Both the position numbers and the translations under genes were made by a program. Positions 49,128 through 59,674 of a DNA stretch of 64,000 nucleotides are shown here, in pieces. The notes under the pieces are model-generated. The model did not search any database. It was not told the DNA's origin and saw nothing but the letters and a program-made list of their open reading frames with translations. The first letter of the stretch is position 1, and every line of letters starts with the position of its first letter. The DNA is from Zygosaccharomyces rouxii (taxonomy: Eukaryota > Ascomycota > Saccharomycetes > Saccharomycetales > Saccharomycetaceae). The stretch is from NCBI RefSeq assembly GCF_000026365.1, contig NC_012994.1:744001-808000 (forward strand), given 5' to 3'.

Positions 49128-50813
49128 ATGCAGGCCTTAATTGCTGCTTATGTTAACACATATAGAAACACGTTTGCCGTTGATGTCTTAGAACGTCTCA
49201 ACCTTGTCCAAGTGGATGAGGAATATGCTTTGAAAGATGAATCTGATAGTTCTCTTAGTAAAGACAGTACTTCAAAGGACGAGTCCAATGTGGATTTAGA
49301 AGCGCTAGAGAAGCAGCCTAGTGCCGTGCTTGCTAATACTGGTGGCAGCGTTTCTGGTGGTGATGGTAATTCGGGAGAGTTGAAAGACGGGAAGGATGCT
49401 ACTGATCCATATCTAGTACAATTTAGGGGCACTAAAGACCCTGATCATCCTCATAATTGGTTAGGCTTTAAAAAATTTGTGGTTATTTTAGAGATTATGT
49501 TGCTCACGTGTGTGACATACATGGGTTCTGCGATATACACTCCGGGTCAAGAAGAAATCCAGAAAGAATTTGGTGTGGGGCACGTTGTGGGGACTTTAAA
49601 TTTGTCCATGTACGTGCTTGGTTACGGTTTAGGTCCAATGGTGTTCTCACCGTTATCAGAATTTGCTATGTACGGTCGCCAACAATTGTACATTATTACT
49701 CTTTTCCTTTTTTCTATGCTTCAGATTGGTTGTGCACTGGTGCATAACATTGCAGGTTTAGTCATTTTGCGGTTTATCACTGGTATCCTATGTTCGCCTT
49801 CATTGGCAACAGGTGCCGCTTCCATTGGTGATATTGTAAAACCCGAACTGGTACCTGTATTTATTGGTATGTGGTCTATCGGTGCAGTGGCGGCTCCAGT
49901 TACGGGGCCATTGCTAGGTGCCTCGATGGTGGTTGCCAAAAACTGGAGATGGATCTTTTGGCTGCTTATGTGGATGAGTGCAGCCCTGTTGATCCTTTTA
50001 GTTTTCTTCTTTCCAGAAACTGGTGAAGACAATATTTTGTACCGCCGTTGTATGAGAATAAGAAAGATTACAGGTGATGATAGATATTACACTTTCAAAG
50101 CTCGTGAAGAAGCTAAGCTCACATTTAAGGATATTGCAGTTGTGGCACTTTATAGGCCATTTGAAATCATCGTCAAGGAACCCATCGTTTTGGCTCTGGA
50201 TATTTATATCGCCTTATGTTACGGTACTTTTTACCTTTTCTTCGAAGCATTCCCAATTGTCTTCGCAGGTGTTTACCATTTCACGCTAATTGAATTGGGA
50301 TTGGCATATATGGGATTCTGTGTTGGGTGTGTCTTTGCTTATGCTATTTCCTTAATTTTTCTCACTCAGTATGCCGCTAGACAAGCTAAGAAGAATAAGT
50401 TTACACCGGAAACCTTCCTAGTTCTTGCGATGGGCGTGTGCTGGTGCTTACCGCTAGCGCTATTTCTCTTCGGCTGGGCTGCCAGCGTTCACTGGACATT
50501 GCCTATGCTTGCCGAGATTTTTTTCGTTATCTGCGTTTTCAATCTATTCCAAGCTACATTTGCCTACCTGGCAATGTCATATCCAAAGTACATGGCGTCT
50601 GTTTTTGCAGGTAATGGTGTTATGCGGGCAGGATTCGCGTGTGCTTTCCCACTATTCGGTAAGGCGATGTATGACAACTTGGCTATAAAGGGCTATCCAG
50701 TAGCATGGGGATCGTCACTGCTAGGATTTTTCTCTATTGGTCTAGCTGCAATTCCATTTTTACTATACAAATACGGACCTTACTTGAGAAGCAAGTCAAG
50801 ATTCACAGGTTAG
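49128..50813 (+). CDS. FLR1: FLR1-like multidrug transporter, array copy 3
   Basis: 561 residues from the ATG at 49128 (MQALIAAYVNTYRNTFAVD); in-frame codons upstream begin with TTG. Twelve-span DHA1 antiporter; from residue ~90 nearly identical to copy 2, with its own diverged N terminus (residues 1-90), small differences around residue 240 (VKPELVP instead of VTPQWVP) and a diverged last ~20 residues (AAIPFLLYKYGPYLRSKSRFTG). Full-length and apparently functional. Same PDRE arrangement as copy 2. Confidence 0.92.
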   Translation: MQALIAAYVNTYRNTFAVDVLERLNLVQVDEEYALKDESDSSLSKDSTSKDESNVDLEALEKQPSAVLANTGGSVSGGDGNSGELKDGKDATDPYLVQFRGTKDPDHPHNWLGFKKFVVILEIMLLTCVTYMGSAIYTPGQEEIQKEFGVGHVVGTLNLSMYVLGYGLGPMVFSPLSEFAMYGRQQLYIITLFLFSMLQIGCALVHNIAGLVILRFITGILCSPSLATGAASIGDIVKPELVPVFIGMWSIGAVAAPVTGPLLGASMVVAKNWRWIFWLLMWMSAALLILLVFFFPETGEDNILYRRCMRIRKITGDDRYYTFKAREEAKLTFKDIAVVALYRPFEIIVKEPIVLALDIYIALCYGTFYLFFEAFPIVFAGVYHFTLIELGLAYMGFCVGCVFAYAISLIFLTQYAARQAKKNKFTPETFLVLAMGVCWCLPLALFLFGWAASVHWTLPMLAEIFFVICVFNLFQATFAYLAMSYPKYMASVFAGNGVMRAGFACAFPLFGKAMYDNLAIKGYPVAWGSSLLGFFSIGLAAIPFLLYKYGPYLRSKSRFTG

Positions 50814-51051
50814 ATTATCCACCGTAGTAGAGGTAACTTTCTGGGGGGTTTTCTCATGTTTCCATCGTTTAAAAAGTGCTGGAGTCTTTGGTGCCCTATA
50901 GACTTTGTGATAAGATTCCAGAGGAAGAGAAAATGAAGAAGGTTGTTTGTGATGGACGTATGACGGAGGAACCGAGCGCTAGATACTACAAGTTGTGGCG
51001 AAGGCAGTAATACAGAAGGCGAGGGTGTGGAAAGAGGTGAATTATAGTTTT

Positions 51052-51525
51052 ATGCACAATTCAATTGCTAATTACTTTAATACATACAGATATACATTTG
51101 TTATCAACATTAAGACTGATTGATATTGACATGGATATGAGTCTTCCTCCTGAGGATACTGTATCAGAATATGCCAATGTAATAGGTAGTAGGTAATAGT
51201 GTTATTTTTGGAAGACTTTGTAAGGCACAAGAGATTCTACTGATCGATCCATTTGTCATTGGCGATGGACATATAGGTTATTGATGTGGATTAGTTCCAG
51301 AGACTACAGTGAAACATTACCCTAACCTTTCTAAATTAAGGATTTTAGGGATAATCATCAAGGAATCAAATCATTTCAACTCTAGATAATTACCTATGTT
51401 GTATACTCTATCTGAAATATGGTTCATTATTAGTCATATGTGACAATTTAGCAATTGAAAAGTACCCAATGGCATGAGGGTCATCGATGCTCGTTTGTTC
51501 TTTTTCTCTCAATGCCTCTTAATCC
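51052..51525 (+). pseudogene. heavily deleted FLR1-like relic (psi-2)
   Basis: It starts with an ATG and MHNSIANYFNTYRYTFVINI, matching the array N terminus (AAYVNTYRNTFAVDV), then a stop. A trace of the STDPYLV region follows near 51236. At about 51444-51510 the end of the gene is recognisable as CDNLAIEKYPMA, stop, GSSMLVCSF, matching YDNLAIKGYPVAWGSSLLGFF. Some 1.2 kb of the middle is missing. Confidence 0.78.
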
Positions 51526-52141
51526 GTAGCAGTAAACGAATTTTATTTTTTATAGAAGGGCGTTGTATCCGTTCCTTGGCGTGACGCTTATGTGTGCGGT
51601 AAACGAGCCCATGCCAAAGCGCCGCGCAGCAAGGAAAAGGTAGTCAGAAAATATACCTTCTGGGACTTAACCTTCTGTACCTCAATCTCCTATGTAACTT
51701 CTTCCAAAGGACATTTGCTAGAAATTACTTGATTATATACCTCTTCAGATATTCGAACCGCTTCATTTTCCGATTCTCAAAAATGTCGTCGGAATTATCA
51801 TCCTAAAGCAGAAACTTCTAAAAAATATTTAAAAAGAAAAAAAAATGATTTTCGTCTTCATCGGAATTAAAGTTCATCGAAGGAATCGTTAACCGATGGT
51901 ATCAAGTAGCAATCCCAGGGTTTTCATCAATAATCCCGATGAGTAACTAAGCACTGCACACTTAAAGCCACAGATTTAACAATCCCAGTATCTTTAAATT
52001 CTTGGAAGGGACATATATAAATATGAACTTCTGTAGTTGAGTTGGATGCTAAAACTTTACTGCTGTAAATGTTCGATTTATCTCAACGTTTCAAGCTGTA
52101 ATATAGGGTACCTTTGGTGACAAGGGGAATAAAAGTTTGAC
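51526..52141. other. intergenic region psi-2 - FLR1 copy 4
   Basis: 616 bp, AT-rich in the second half; should be the copy 4 promoter. No PDRE of the TCCGYGGA type was found here, unlike copies 2 and 3. No gene or RNA recognised. Confidence 0.55.
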
Positions 52142-53788
52142 ATGTACATAGATACGTACAGGAACAGTTTTGCAGTTGATGTCTTAGAATATTTCAAACT
52201 AGTGAAACTAAACCAGGAAATCCCCAAGAGAAGAATCAGTAGTGAGGAATCAAGTTTGCAACCGGAACATGTCAATATTGATGTTGATGCCCTCGAAAAG
52301 CAGAGCTTCGAAGGGCCTAACGAGGCCGGTGATATCGATGGTGCAGTGGAACAAATGCATGACTTCAAAGATACGAGAGATCCATTTCTGATTGATTTCA
52401 CAGGCCCTGAAGATCCTGAGCATCCTCATAATTGGTCAACTTTAAAGAAGACTATAGTCATCACAGAGGTTTCATTACTGACGTTTATCACATATATGGG
52501 ATCATCCATATATACCCCAGGGCAAGAGCAAATACAGCAGGAATTTGGTGTGGGGCATGTGGTAGCAACTTTAAATCTGTCGGTTTATGTTATAGGGTAC
52601 GGTATTGGACCCATAATTTTTTCACCATTATCAGAATTTGCCATCTTTGGTAGGCAACAACTTTACATTGTAACGTTATTCCTCTTTACCATGTTACAGG
52701 CAGGTTGTGCACTGGTGCATAACATTGCAGGACTTGTAATTCTAAGGTTTTTGACAGGCGTATTATGCTCACCTTCGTTAGCTACAGGTGCTGCATCTAT
52801 TGGGGATGTTGTTAGACCTAAATACGTTCCTATTTTGTTAGGATTGTGGTCTGGTGCAGCATACGCGGCACCATGTGTTGGACCTCTTATAGGAGCTGCT
52901 ATGGTAATCGCTAAGAATTGGAGGTGGATCTTTTGGCTATTAATGTGGATGAGCGCTCTTCTTCTGGTTACCCTAATATTCTTCTTCCCAGAAACTAGTG
53001 AGGATAACATTCTACATCGTCGTTGTGAAAGGATCAAAAAGATTACTGGTGATGATAGATACTATACTTTTAAAGCCAGGGAAGAATCAAAGTTGAATGC
53101 TAAGGATATCGCTATTATTGCTCTTTACAGGCCATTTGAGATTATGGTGAAAGAACCAATAGTGCAGGCACTAGACATTTATATTGCCTTGACTTATGGT
53201 ATTTTCTATCTCTTCTTTGAATCTTTCCCCATTGTATTCAGCGGCATCTATCATTTCACATTGATAGAGCTTGGTCTATCCTATTTGGGATTTTTAGTTG
53301 GTTCTTTTGTTGCTTATGCTGCATCGATCATATTTTTACATTATTACGCTGATAGAAAGATGGCTAACGGCACATTTACTCCAGAGACTTTCTTGGTGTT
53401 AGCCATGTGCGTTAGTTGGTGTTTGCCGTGTGGGTTATTCATATTCGGATGGGCAGCCAGTGTTCATTGGATGGTACCGATAGCAGCAGAGCTTTTATTT
53501 GTTATGTGTGATTTCAATCTTTGGGAATCTATCTTTTCATATTTGGCTGTCTCTTATCCCAAATACGTGGCATCTGTATTCGCAGGTAATGGTGTTTTGC
53601 GTGCTGGATTTGCCTGTGCATTCCCACTCTTTGGTAAGGCCATGTATGACAATTTAGCCATCGACGGATACCCGGTAGGGTGGGGGTCCTCACTGCTAGG
53701 TTTTATCACTATTGGATTAGCACTGCTCCCCTTCCTTTTTTACAAGTATGGTCCTTACTTACGTAGTAAGTCCAAATTTACAGGTTAG
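52142..53788 (+). CDS. FLR1: FLR1-like multidrug transporter, array copy 4
   Basis: 548 residues, ATG at 52142 (MYIDTYRNSFAVDVLEYF), the same length as S. cerevisiae Flr1. Twelve-span DHA1 antiporter with TYMGSSIYTPGQEQIQQEF, LRFLTGVLCSPSLATGAASIGD and GPYLRSKSKFTG. It is the most diverged intact copy (for example GAAYAAPCVGPLIGAAMV instead of GAVAAPVTGPLLGASMV, and CDFNLWESIFSYL near the end), so it probably separated early or escaped conversion. Specificity may differ from the other copies; inferred only. Confidence 0.9.
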   Translation: MYIDTYRNSFAVDVLEYFKLVKLNQEIPKRRISSEESSLQPEHVNIDVDALEKQSFEGPNEAGDIDGAVEQMHDFKDTRDPFLIDFTGPEDPEHPHNWSTLKKTIVITEVSLLTFITYMGSSIYTPGQEQIQQEFGVGHVVATLNLSVYVIGYGIGPIIFSPLSEFAIFGRQQLYIVTLFLFTMLQAGCALVHNIAGLVILRFLTGVLCSPSLATGAASIGDVVRPKYVPILLGLWSGAAYAAPCVGPLIGAAMVIAKNWRWIFWLLMWMSALLLVTLIFFFPETSEDNILHRRCERIKKITGDDRYYTFKAREESKLNAKDIAIIALYRPFEIMVKEPIVQALDIYIALTYGIFYLFFESFPIVFSGIYHFTLIELGLSYLGFLVGSFVAYAASIIFLHYYADRKMANGTFTPETFLVLAMCVSWCLPCGLFIFGWAASVHWMVPIAAELLFVMCDFNLWESIFSYLAVSYPKYVASVFAGNGVLRAGFACAFPLFGKAMYDNLAIDGYPVGWGSSLLGFITIGLALLPFLFYKYGPYLRSKSKFTG

Positions 53789-53964
53789 CGGTTAGGTATG
53801 TATACACATGATAAATTTCTTGGAATTCGGATGGACTCATTGTTTGATATTAACAGACCTTTCAAGGTTTAGTCAAGTCCATTTATCGAAGGAATATGTA
53901 ATTATAATCAACTGATCTTTCATCATGAACACAGCTTAGTAATAGTCTAAGCTATCAAACAACA

Positions 53965-56840
53965 GTTTATTTTTCTTTAGGAACTTAATGTGTTCACGCC
54001 ATATATGGCCGCTTTTCTTCAGAATTTTGTCGTTCCCGATTATAACTAGACCAAATTTAGTTCTTGTTAAGGTTACGTTTAGCCGCCTACAATCACCCGA
54101 AAACCCGATTCTGTTATCTAAATTACTTCTAACACATGAAAATACAGTAAATCCTTCTCATGGCATTGGAATGCATCGATTGATCCACATAAATCTCGTC
54201 AATGTTAAAGATACTTCTTTTTCTCTTATCAGACTCATGTGATTCGTTCATTTCGGTTTCATCTTGAATTATTTAAACCTTCAGGATTGATTAACCGATC
54301 TTTGAATATAACTATCTGCGACGAAATCCCCCTATCCTGCATATGACACAATTACCCCAATTTCATTCCTCCTTACCTTCTTCTCAATGATTAGCTTATG
54401 CAGGACTTCAACAACCCAGATGTACTCATACCTGTTTAGGTAGGTTGTATTTTACAAATACAACCTTTCGATGTGCTGAAACTTCGTGTTCTGAACCTTA
54501 GCAACATCGATAAAAATAGAGTGGCTATTCAATACTTTACCAAATATTTAGTTCTTCAATAATGTCATCTTTTACTTTCCCTCCGTAAAAGTAAGATTTG
54601 GGGAACTCACTAATCTTCAGATGCATTTAATTCTGGGTATCCATTATCTGAAAATTGATTATGGGACAAGTCCTCATTGTCTTCTCGAGCAAAGACATCT
54701 TGAATTCGAGGATATCTGCAAAACACGATAATTGCTTATTAGCACCAACAAACACTACCTTTTTCACACCTGGTAGTCTCAATGGAATCATGGTTTTAGA
54801 CTCAGAAGATTGCGTATATTCATCCATAATTACTACAGGAATCCGATCAACGTACCTCGAGCAATAACCACCAGCAATCACGTTTGTTGTGGGAGATAAA
54901 CGTGGAACTAGCAATCTTTTCAATAATTTCCAATAATTTTCTTTCGTTGTTATTTGTAACTTTCCAGCCTCTAGCGCGCACCTTGCTAGCAATATGTTTA
55001 ACCTTTTGTGGAAGGTTTTTATAAATGATGTTGCGAAAACATATACTTCCAAGCGAGTGCTTAAGCTTACATTTCCTGGCTTTACTTTCTGAAGTTATTC
55101 TTCATATATTAATACCTCTCTTATTTCCATGAAATCTTCTTACAATGTTATCAATTGGGATGTTGGATGTCTCCACGCAGAAAAGAGGAACAGTTTGAAA
55201 ATACTCAACTAATTGCGCAATTAATTTTCTGATAACGGATGTCTGTCCTACATCTCGAGGCTCTCGAATAAATGTAATAGCATGTTCGATTGCCCTTTCT
55301 TGTGATATATTTAGATTTTTTTTTTTTTTTTTATTATTATTATTATTAGGCTTAACCCATGGATCTAATATTTCATCTTTAAGGAATTCTTTACCCAAGA
55401 AGAGATTAACAAATCGACTGTCAATATTTTTTAATCCATGAAAATTCCTATTAATTCCTGTTGAACATCGTAAAATCTTTAATGGTTCACTTGTACTGAA
55501 AATTGGTAATTTGCGGGCTTTCCAATTATGGGCTTTCAAAACTAAAATCACAGTATAATGGTCATCCGATTCTGGATCGTATCCTTAGATATCATCGTAA
55601 AAATCGATGCAAATGCTTTTCATGCCAGCGTACCATACTTGAAATTCATCCTTATTCATGAAAATAATGGTCTGTCCGCAGAAAAACAGATATCTGTTAT
55701 ATCGAACCATCTTCGCAGGAACCCTTTTTTTTAATTTTCTTGCTATTTTGTGTATCGATTTGTATTTCAATATACTCACTTGTATTTCCCGCTGAAAGGA
55801 TATTGAAATTTTGTATGATGCCATCAGATAGTTTCTGTTGCGAATATAATGCGAAAGAGAAATAATTTTTCGTTCTTCCCAATATATGATGCCTCGATTT
55901 TTTGCGAGATCTTCTAGTTAATTTTCCAACACTCCCTGGATACTTTTCAAGTTTTTAAGATAATTCAACTTCCTTCACGCGGTATAATTCCTTATATTTA
56001 GATACTTCTTAATCGGTTGTTTTTGAGTCATCTTTGTAGTTTCTATTCTTTGGGTGACATTTTCCGCCTCATAAAAATCCTGGGATTTCCCATTCTAAGA
56101 ACGTTTTCCGTATTAATATTTCCAAATTATGATATCTTCCTCAAGTTTCACATTTGTCCCTTTCTGTTGCTTTAGTTTTTCCAGTTTACCTTGTAGATCG
56201 TGAACCAGAGGACCTATTTGCACGTTAAATTTATAAGATTGTTGAGGTTCTTCATGTTAATCATCTTCTTTCTCTTTTTTCTCTTCTGAAACTTCCATGA
56301 GTTTAACGATTTCGTCAATGGCGGCTTCTCTTGCATTTTTGATTTTTTGAAAGTCTGAAAATCAGTCTTCTTCGTCGAGACCCAAGCAAAGTTCAACAAA
56401 CTTCTCATAGAGTTGTGAAATAAATTCATCGCTTTCATCCAGTGAATTTCTGATTAAGTAGTCACACAGTACACTTGCATTTGGATATTCACATGTGGTT
56501 GATTTGTGCATCCATTATCATCACAGTAACCGTTCTTAATTCTGGTGCAATCTTGCCAGTTTTTCGGTAAATTCCCAATGGACATTGAATACATTACTCC
56601 AGATTCTATGTCTGTCAATCCTTGTCCCTGCACAAGATCTGCAATGTAGGGAAAGCACCCGATTGTTGTACCCGATTACTTGTAATTCCTAAATATCTGA
56701 ATTTTTGCAGTCCTCGCAACTGAGTAATTGCTCATTTTCCTTATCTAACACATATCCATGATCGCGAAAGGAAACACGATCAGCCATATCTTCAAATTCA
56801 TGCACACTTTCGCATATTTAACATTGAAAATTAGATATTT
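53965..56840 (-). pseudogene. decayed NAM7/UPF1 RNA helicase copy
   Basis: Read on the minus strand it is colinear with Upf1 from the zinc-rich CH domain to motif VI, with many stops and frameshifts. Landmarks: LLSCEDCKNSDI and a Cys-x2-Cys after it (CH domain, ~56700); FQVWYAGMKS (~55620; Upf1 MILWYSGMQH); LNISQERAIEHA (~55300; Upf1 LNSSQSNAVSHV); a ruined Walker A (EPRDVGQTS); VVIMDEYTQSSES (motif II, ~54800; Upf1 VLIDESTQASEPE); IDAFQCHEKD; and RRLNVTLTRTKFGLVIIGN (motif VI, ~54050). About 2.9 kb, the size expected for the gene. S. cerevisiae NAM7 lies elsewhere, so this is probably an extra, dead copy. Confidence 0.85.
55316..55348. repeat. poly(T) plus (ATT)n microsatellite in the NAM7 relic
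   Basis: 17 T followed by five ATT units. On the minus strand it would read as an Asn/Lys run inserted just before the LNISQERA segment, where the functional protein has no such run. Confidence 0.9.
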
Positions 56841-57409
56841 TGGAAAAATGTGATCTATTAGAATGAATAGTTTGAGAAACGGAGAGTTTTGGAGCATATC
56901 AAATAATGGTACTCAAATCCTTAAACCATTTCATATAAGATCCGTTCCTTTTTGTTGATTACTGACCACTTCGTTAACGGAATTGTAACTTGGTAAGCTC
57001 GCCAAGTAAAGTAAAGTTGATGAGATAAATCAAAGATATCTCGTAGAAATCCAGAAGGATGCACCATAAAAGCCGGTGTAGATAATGTATTCTAACCAAC
57101 CGTTTGCGAGTTTCATTTCGTATTGATCAACTCCTTCAAAATTTTTTGCTAGAAAAAGTGACACTGACGAAAGCCTATCTCCTTAAGTAAATGAAATGAT
57201 TACAACTGGATTGGTTACTTTGATGGGGGTTGGAAGATAAGAGATTAAGGAATTTCTCATCACCAGGCCAACGCGCCGGCTCGGATTGGATGTCGGGTTT
57301 TGAAAAAGTTTAGAAGATCTAGCAGGACACTTTAATGCATTAGACTACATGGGAATTATCATAACCCTTTTGTATTTGGCAAAGTTAATGGAAATCAACT
57401 TGTAAAAGT
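56841..57409. other. NAM7 relic - TMT1-like intergenic region
   Basis: 569 bp. The first part may hold unrecognisable remains of the relic's N terminus; the rest precedes the methyltransferase start and should be its promoter. No gene seen. Confidence 0.5.
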
Positions 57410-58273
57410 ATGTCTGCATTTTCGGAAAAAGACTTCGACGCAAAAAGCTATTCGAGCAGCAGACCTTCTTATCCAGACGAATTCTACCGAGTTATAGATG
57501 AATACCATGTGGGAGCTCGCAATCGATTGATAGACGTTGGATGTGGCCCTGGCGTTGCAACGTTCCAATTAGCTGATAAGCTGAAGCCATTTAATCAAAT
57601 TTTTGGTACTGATATTTCCAATACAATGGTAGAAAGGGCTAGGGGACGTAAGGGAGAGAATTTTGAGAAATATGAAGGGGTAAACTTTGAAGTATCACCT
57701 GGAGATGATTTCAGCTTTCTGAAAGGACCTGATAATAAATGTGATATGGTAACAGCTGTACAATGTGTTCATTGGTTAGATTTTGACAGTTTTCAGAAAT
57801 CTGTTGCCGCAGTTCTCCGTGAAGGTGGAACTTTCGTCATTTGGGGTTATGCGGACCCCATCTTTCCCGAATACCCAAAATTAGATGCCTTACTCGATGA
57901 TTTCAGTTATGGACCAGATCATCTAGGTCCTTATTGGGAATCGGGACGTCAGATCTTGAGAAATCTACTGAGAGATCTTCATTTAAACACTGAACTTTTC
58001 ACAGATTTTCAAGAAGCATGTTTCAATATTGACTACATTAGATCTAACCAGACTGACCCTCTTCTCATAAAAAGGACCATTACTTTAGCCCAATTTCAAG
58101 ATTACCTAAAAACCTGGAGCGCCTTCCATTCTTGGAAAAAGAGTCATTCACAGGAGAGAGACATCACAGAGGGTTTTGTGGATCGTGTTCAGCAACTATA
58201 CCCTCATTTGACAAAGCGATCAAAATTTCAAGTGGTCTGGAAATCCTTCTACAAATTGTGCCGAAAATTGTGA
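57410..58273 (+). CDS. TMT1: trans-aconitate 3-methyltransferase (TMT1-like)
   Basis: 287 residues, ATG at 57410 (MSAFSEKDFDAKSYSSSRPSY), against 299 in S. cerevisiae Tmt1, with strong similarity throughout. Class I SAM-dependent methyltransferase: motif I LIDVGCGPGVATFQLA at 40-55, then CVHWLDFDSF, VIWGYADPIFPEYP and the C-terminal VVWKSFYKLCRKL. Known reaction: methyl esterification of trans-aconitate, a by-product that inhibits aconitase, and of isopropylmalate. In S. cerevisiae it is at YER175C near a chromosome end; here too it lies in a subtelomere-like setting, isolated from other intact genes. Confidence 0.9.
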   Translation: MSAFSEKDFDAKSYSSSRPSYPDEFYRVIDEYHVGARNRLIDVGCGPGVATFQLADKLKPFNQIFGTDISNTMVERARGRKGENFEKYEGVNFEVSPGDDFSFLKGPDNKCDMVTAVQCVHWLDFDSFQKSVAAVLREGGTFVIWGYADPIFPEYPKLDALLDDFSYGPDHLGPYWESGRQILRNLLRDLHLNTELFTDFQEACFNIDYIRSNQTDPLLIKRTITLAQFQDYLKTWSAFHSWKKSHSQERDITEGFVDRVQQLYPHLTKRSKFQVVWKSFYKLCRKL

Positions 58274-59153
58274 AACTCTGAGACGTTCCAGTAATAGTTT
58301 GGATGACGGTTTGCGGAAGTGGACCTCTGCAAAAATAGCATATATCTGTCTTGTGACCTTTAATGTCTTTTTTAGGTACCTACGGTGAATTGATGTACGG
58401 AAAATTTCATCCGAGTAGGTCGAAGTTTGGGTGGCAGGCAGTCAGTTTATCTCGCCAACTAACATCAGAGATACTTCACTATTTCTAGGTCGTTTTAGAA
58501 TAGTTTGACTAGGAGGTAAAATAAGATATTGAGTGTGAACTCACTTCCGCTAAGTTTAATAGGTACAGATAGACAGGCATTGACTGTTTCAGTCGTATAT
58601 CGTACGGTTAAGTATGCTATGGGCGGTAAAAATTCTCAAGGGGACCGAGGTCAAAAGTTTCGACATCATAAGGCGGTGATGTTTTCTCAGATTGTGTTTT
58701 GTTCAGAAGCATGAACATAAATCTTAAACTAGTGATCAACTAATGCAGTGATCTATACTTTGGAAAATAATTTGAAATTGTAGCTTAAAGTGCTATAACA
58801 TACAATTTTCAATGTACCAATTAGTGTTAAGGGTGTTATATGCGCTAGTAGCGTTCTTGAGAGGGCTACGATCCATATTTTTGTCAATTGAAGGATGTTA
58901 CTCTAGTTTGACATCTTTTGCATTGAAAGAATGCCACAGCCGTTTAATGGCGCTATAGTTCCTTCTTTCAATCAGATGCCGAATAACGTTGTAGTAAAAT
59001 CGTTTATCATGCCAAGTTGCTAGGAGCTACACTAGATTAGCCATTGATGAGACACTGCTTTCTTGGTAAAATATTTCAGCTAGCACAATCATTAATGTAT
59101 TGCAGTTTTCGCTCAACCAGTATCTTGTAATCTTCCATGCATTTAATCACACG

Positions 59154-59155
<2 letters not shown>

Positions 59156-59198
<43 letters not shown>
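59156..59198. repeat. 43-nt homopolymeric A tract
   Basis: An uninterrupted run of 43 A on the plus strand, far longer than other runs in the window (next longest about 17). It lies 57 bp beyond the stop of the minus-strand open frame, where it would read as T. Confidence 0.95.
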
Positions 59199-59200
<2 letters not shown>

Positions 59201-59254
59201 ACCATGCTTCTTAAAGCTTTATTGAAAGCAACGTATCTTATTCTCCTCCATCCT

Positions 59255-59674
59255 TCAAGGCTTGAAATGTACTAATTTACTGGCCGAAGACATCTCTCTC
59301 AATCCTTCCCTCAGCTCGGGGAAATTGCATTCCCATAGCACAACTCCAAAAGATTGAGATGAAGAAACATGCACAATCGTGAGGCCACAAGAATACTCAA
59401 AATATAATGGGATAACAGAACCAAGCTTCAGTTTTGACTGGTTAAAAAACTTACTAAGCATACACATACCATCATCTGCTTGCAAACTTAACGAGCCTTG
59501 TAGAAATTGTTCCGGGGCTATAACTTTATAAGAGTTATTAATATTTTTTATTATGTCAAAATGCTCACTGAAGTCAGCACGACAGCTTCGTGGGTTGATG
59601 GTTCGCAACGCAAATAATCTACAGCGGTACACTGTGCTGGAAGTTAAACGAGGTTGATATACCTTTACTTGCAC
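59255..59674 (-). pseudogene. unidentified open frame without ATG, possibly a gene fragment
   Basis: 139 codons from a GTG at 59674, and the frame stays open further upstream (FTKRLFLVQVKVYQPRL) with no ATG. The translation looks protein-like (DIIKNINNSYKVIAPEQF, GSVIPLYFEYSCGLTIVHVS), but I do not recognise the family. It may be the 3' part of a truncated gene or an exon whose start lies upstream; chance is also possible. Confidence 0.35.

Noticed and set aside
53988..54242. 84-codon plus-strand frame after FLR1 copy 4
   Set aside because: It is the antisense shadow of the motif VI segment of the minus-strand NAM7/UPF1 relic.
58529..58714. 61-codon open frame after the TMT1-like gene
   Set aside because: It starts with TTG, has no ATG near the start and no protein-like pattern.
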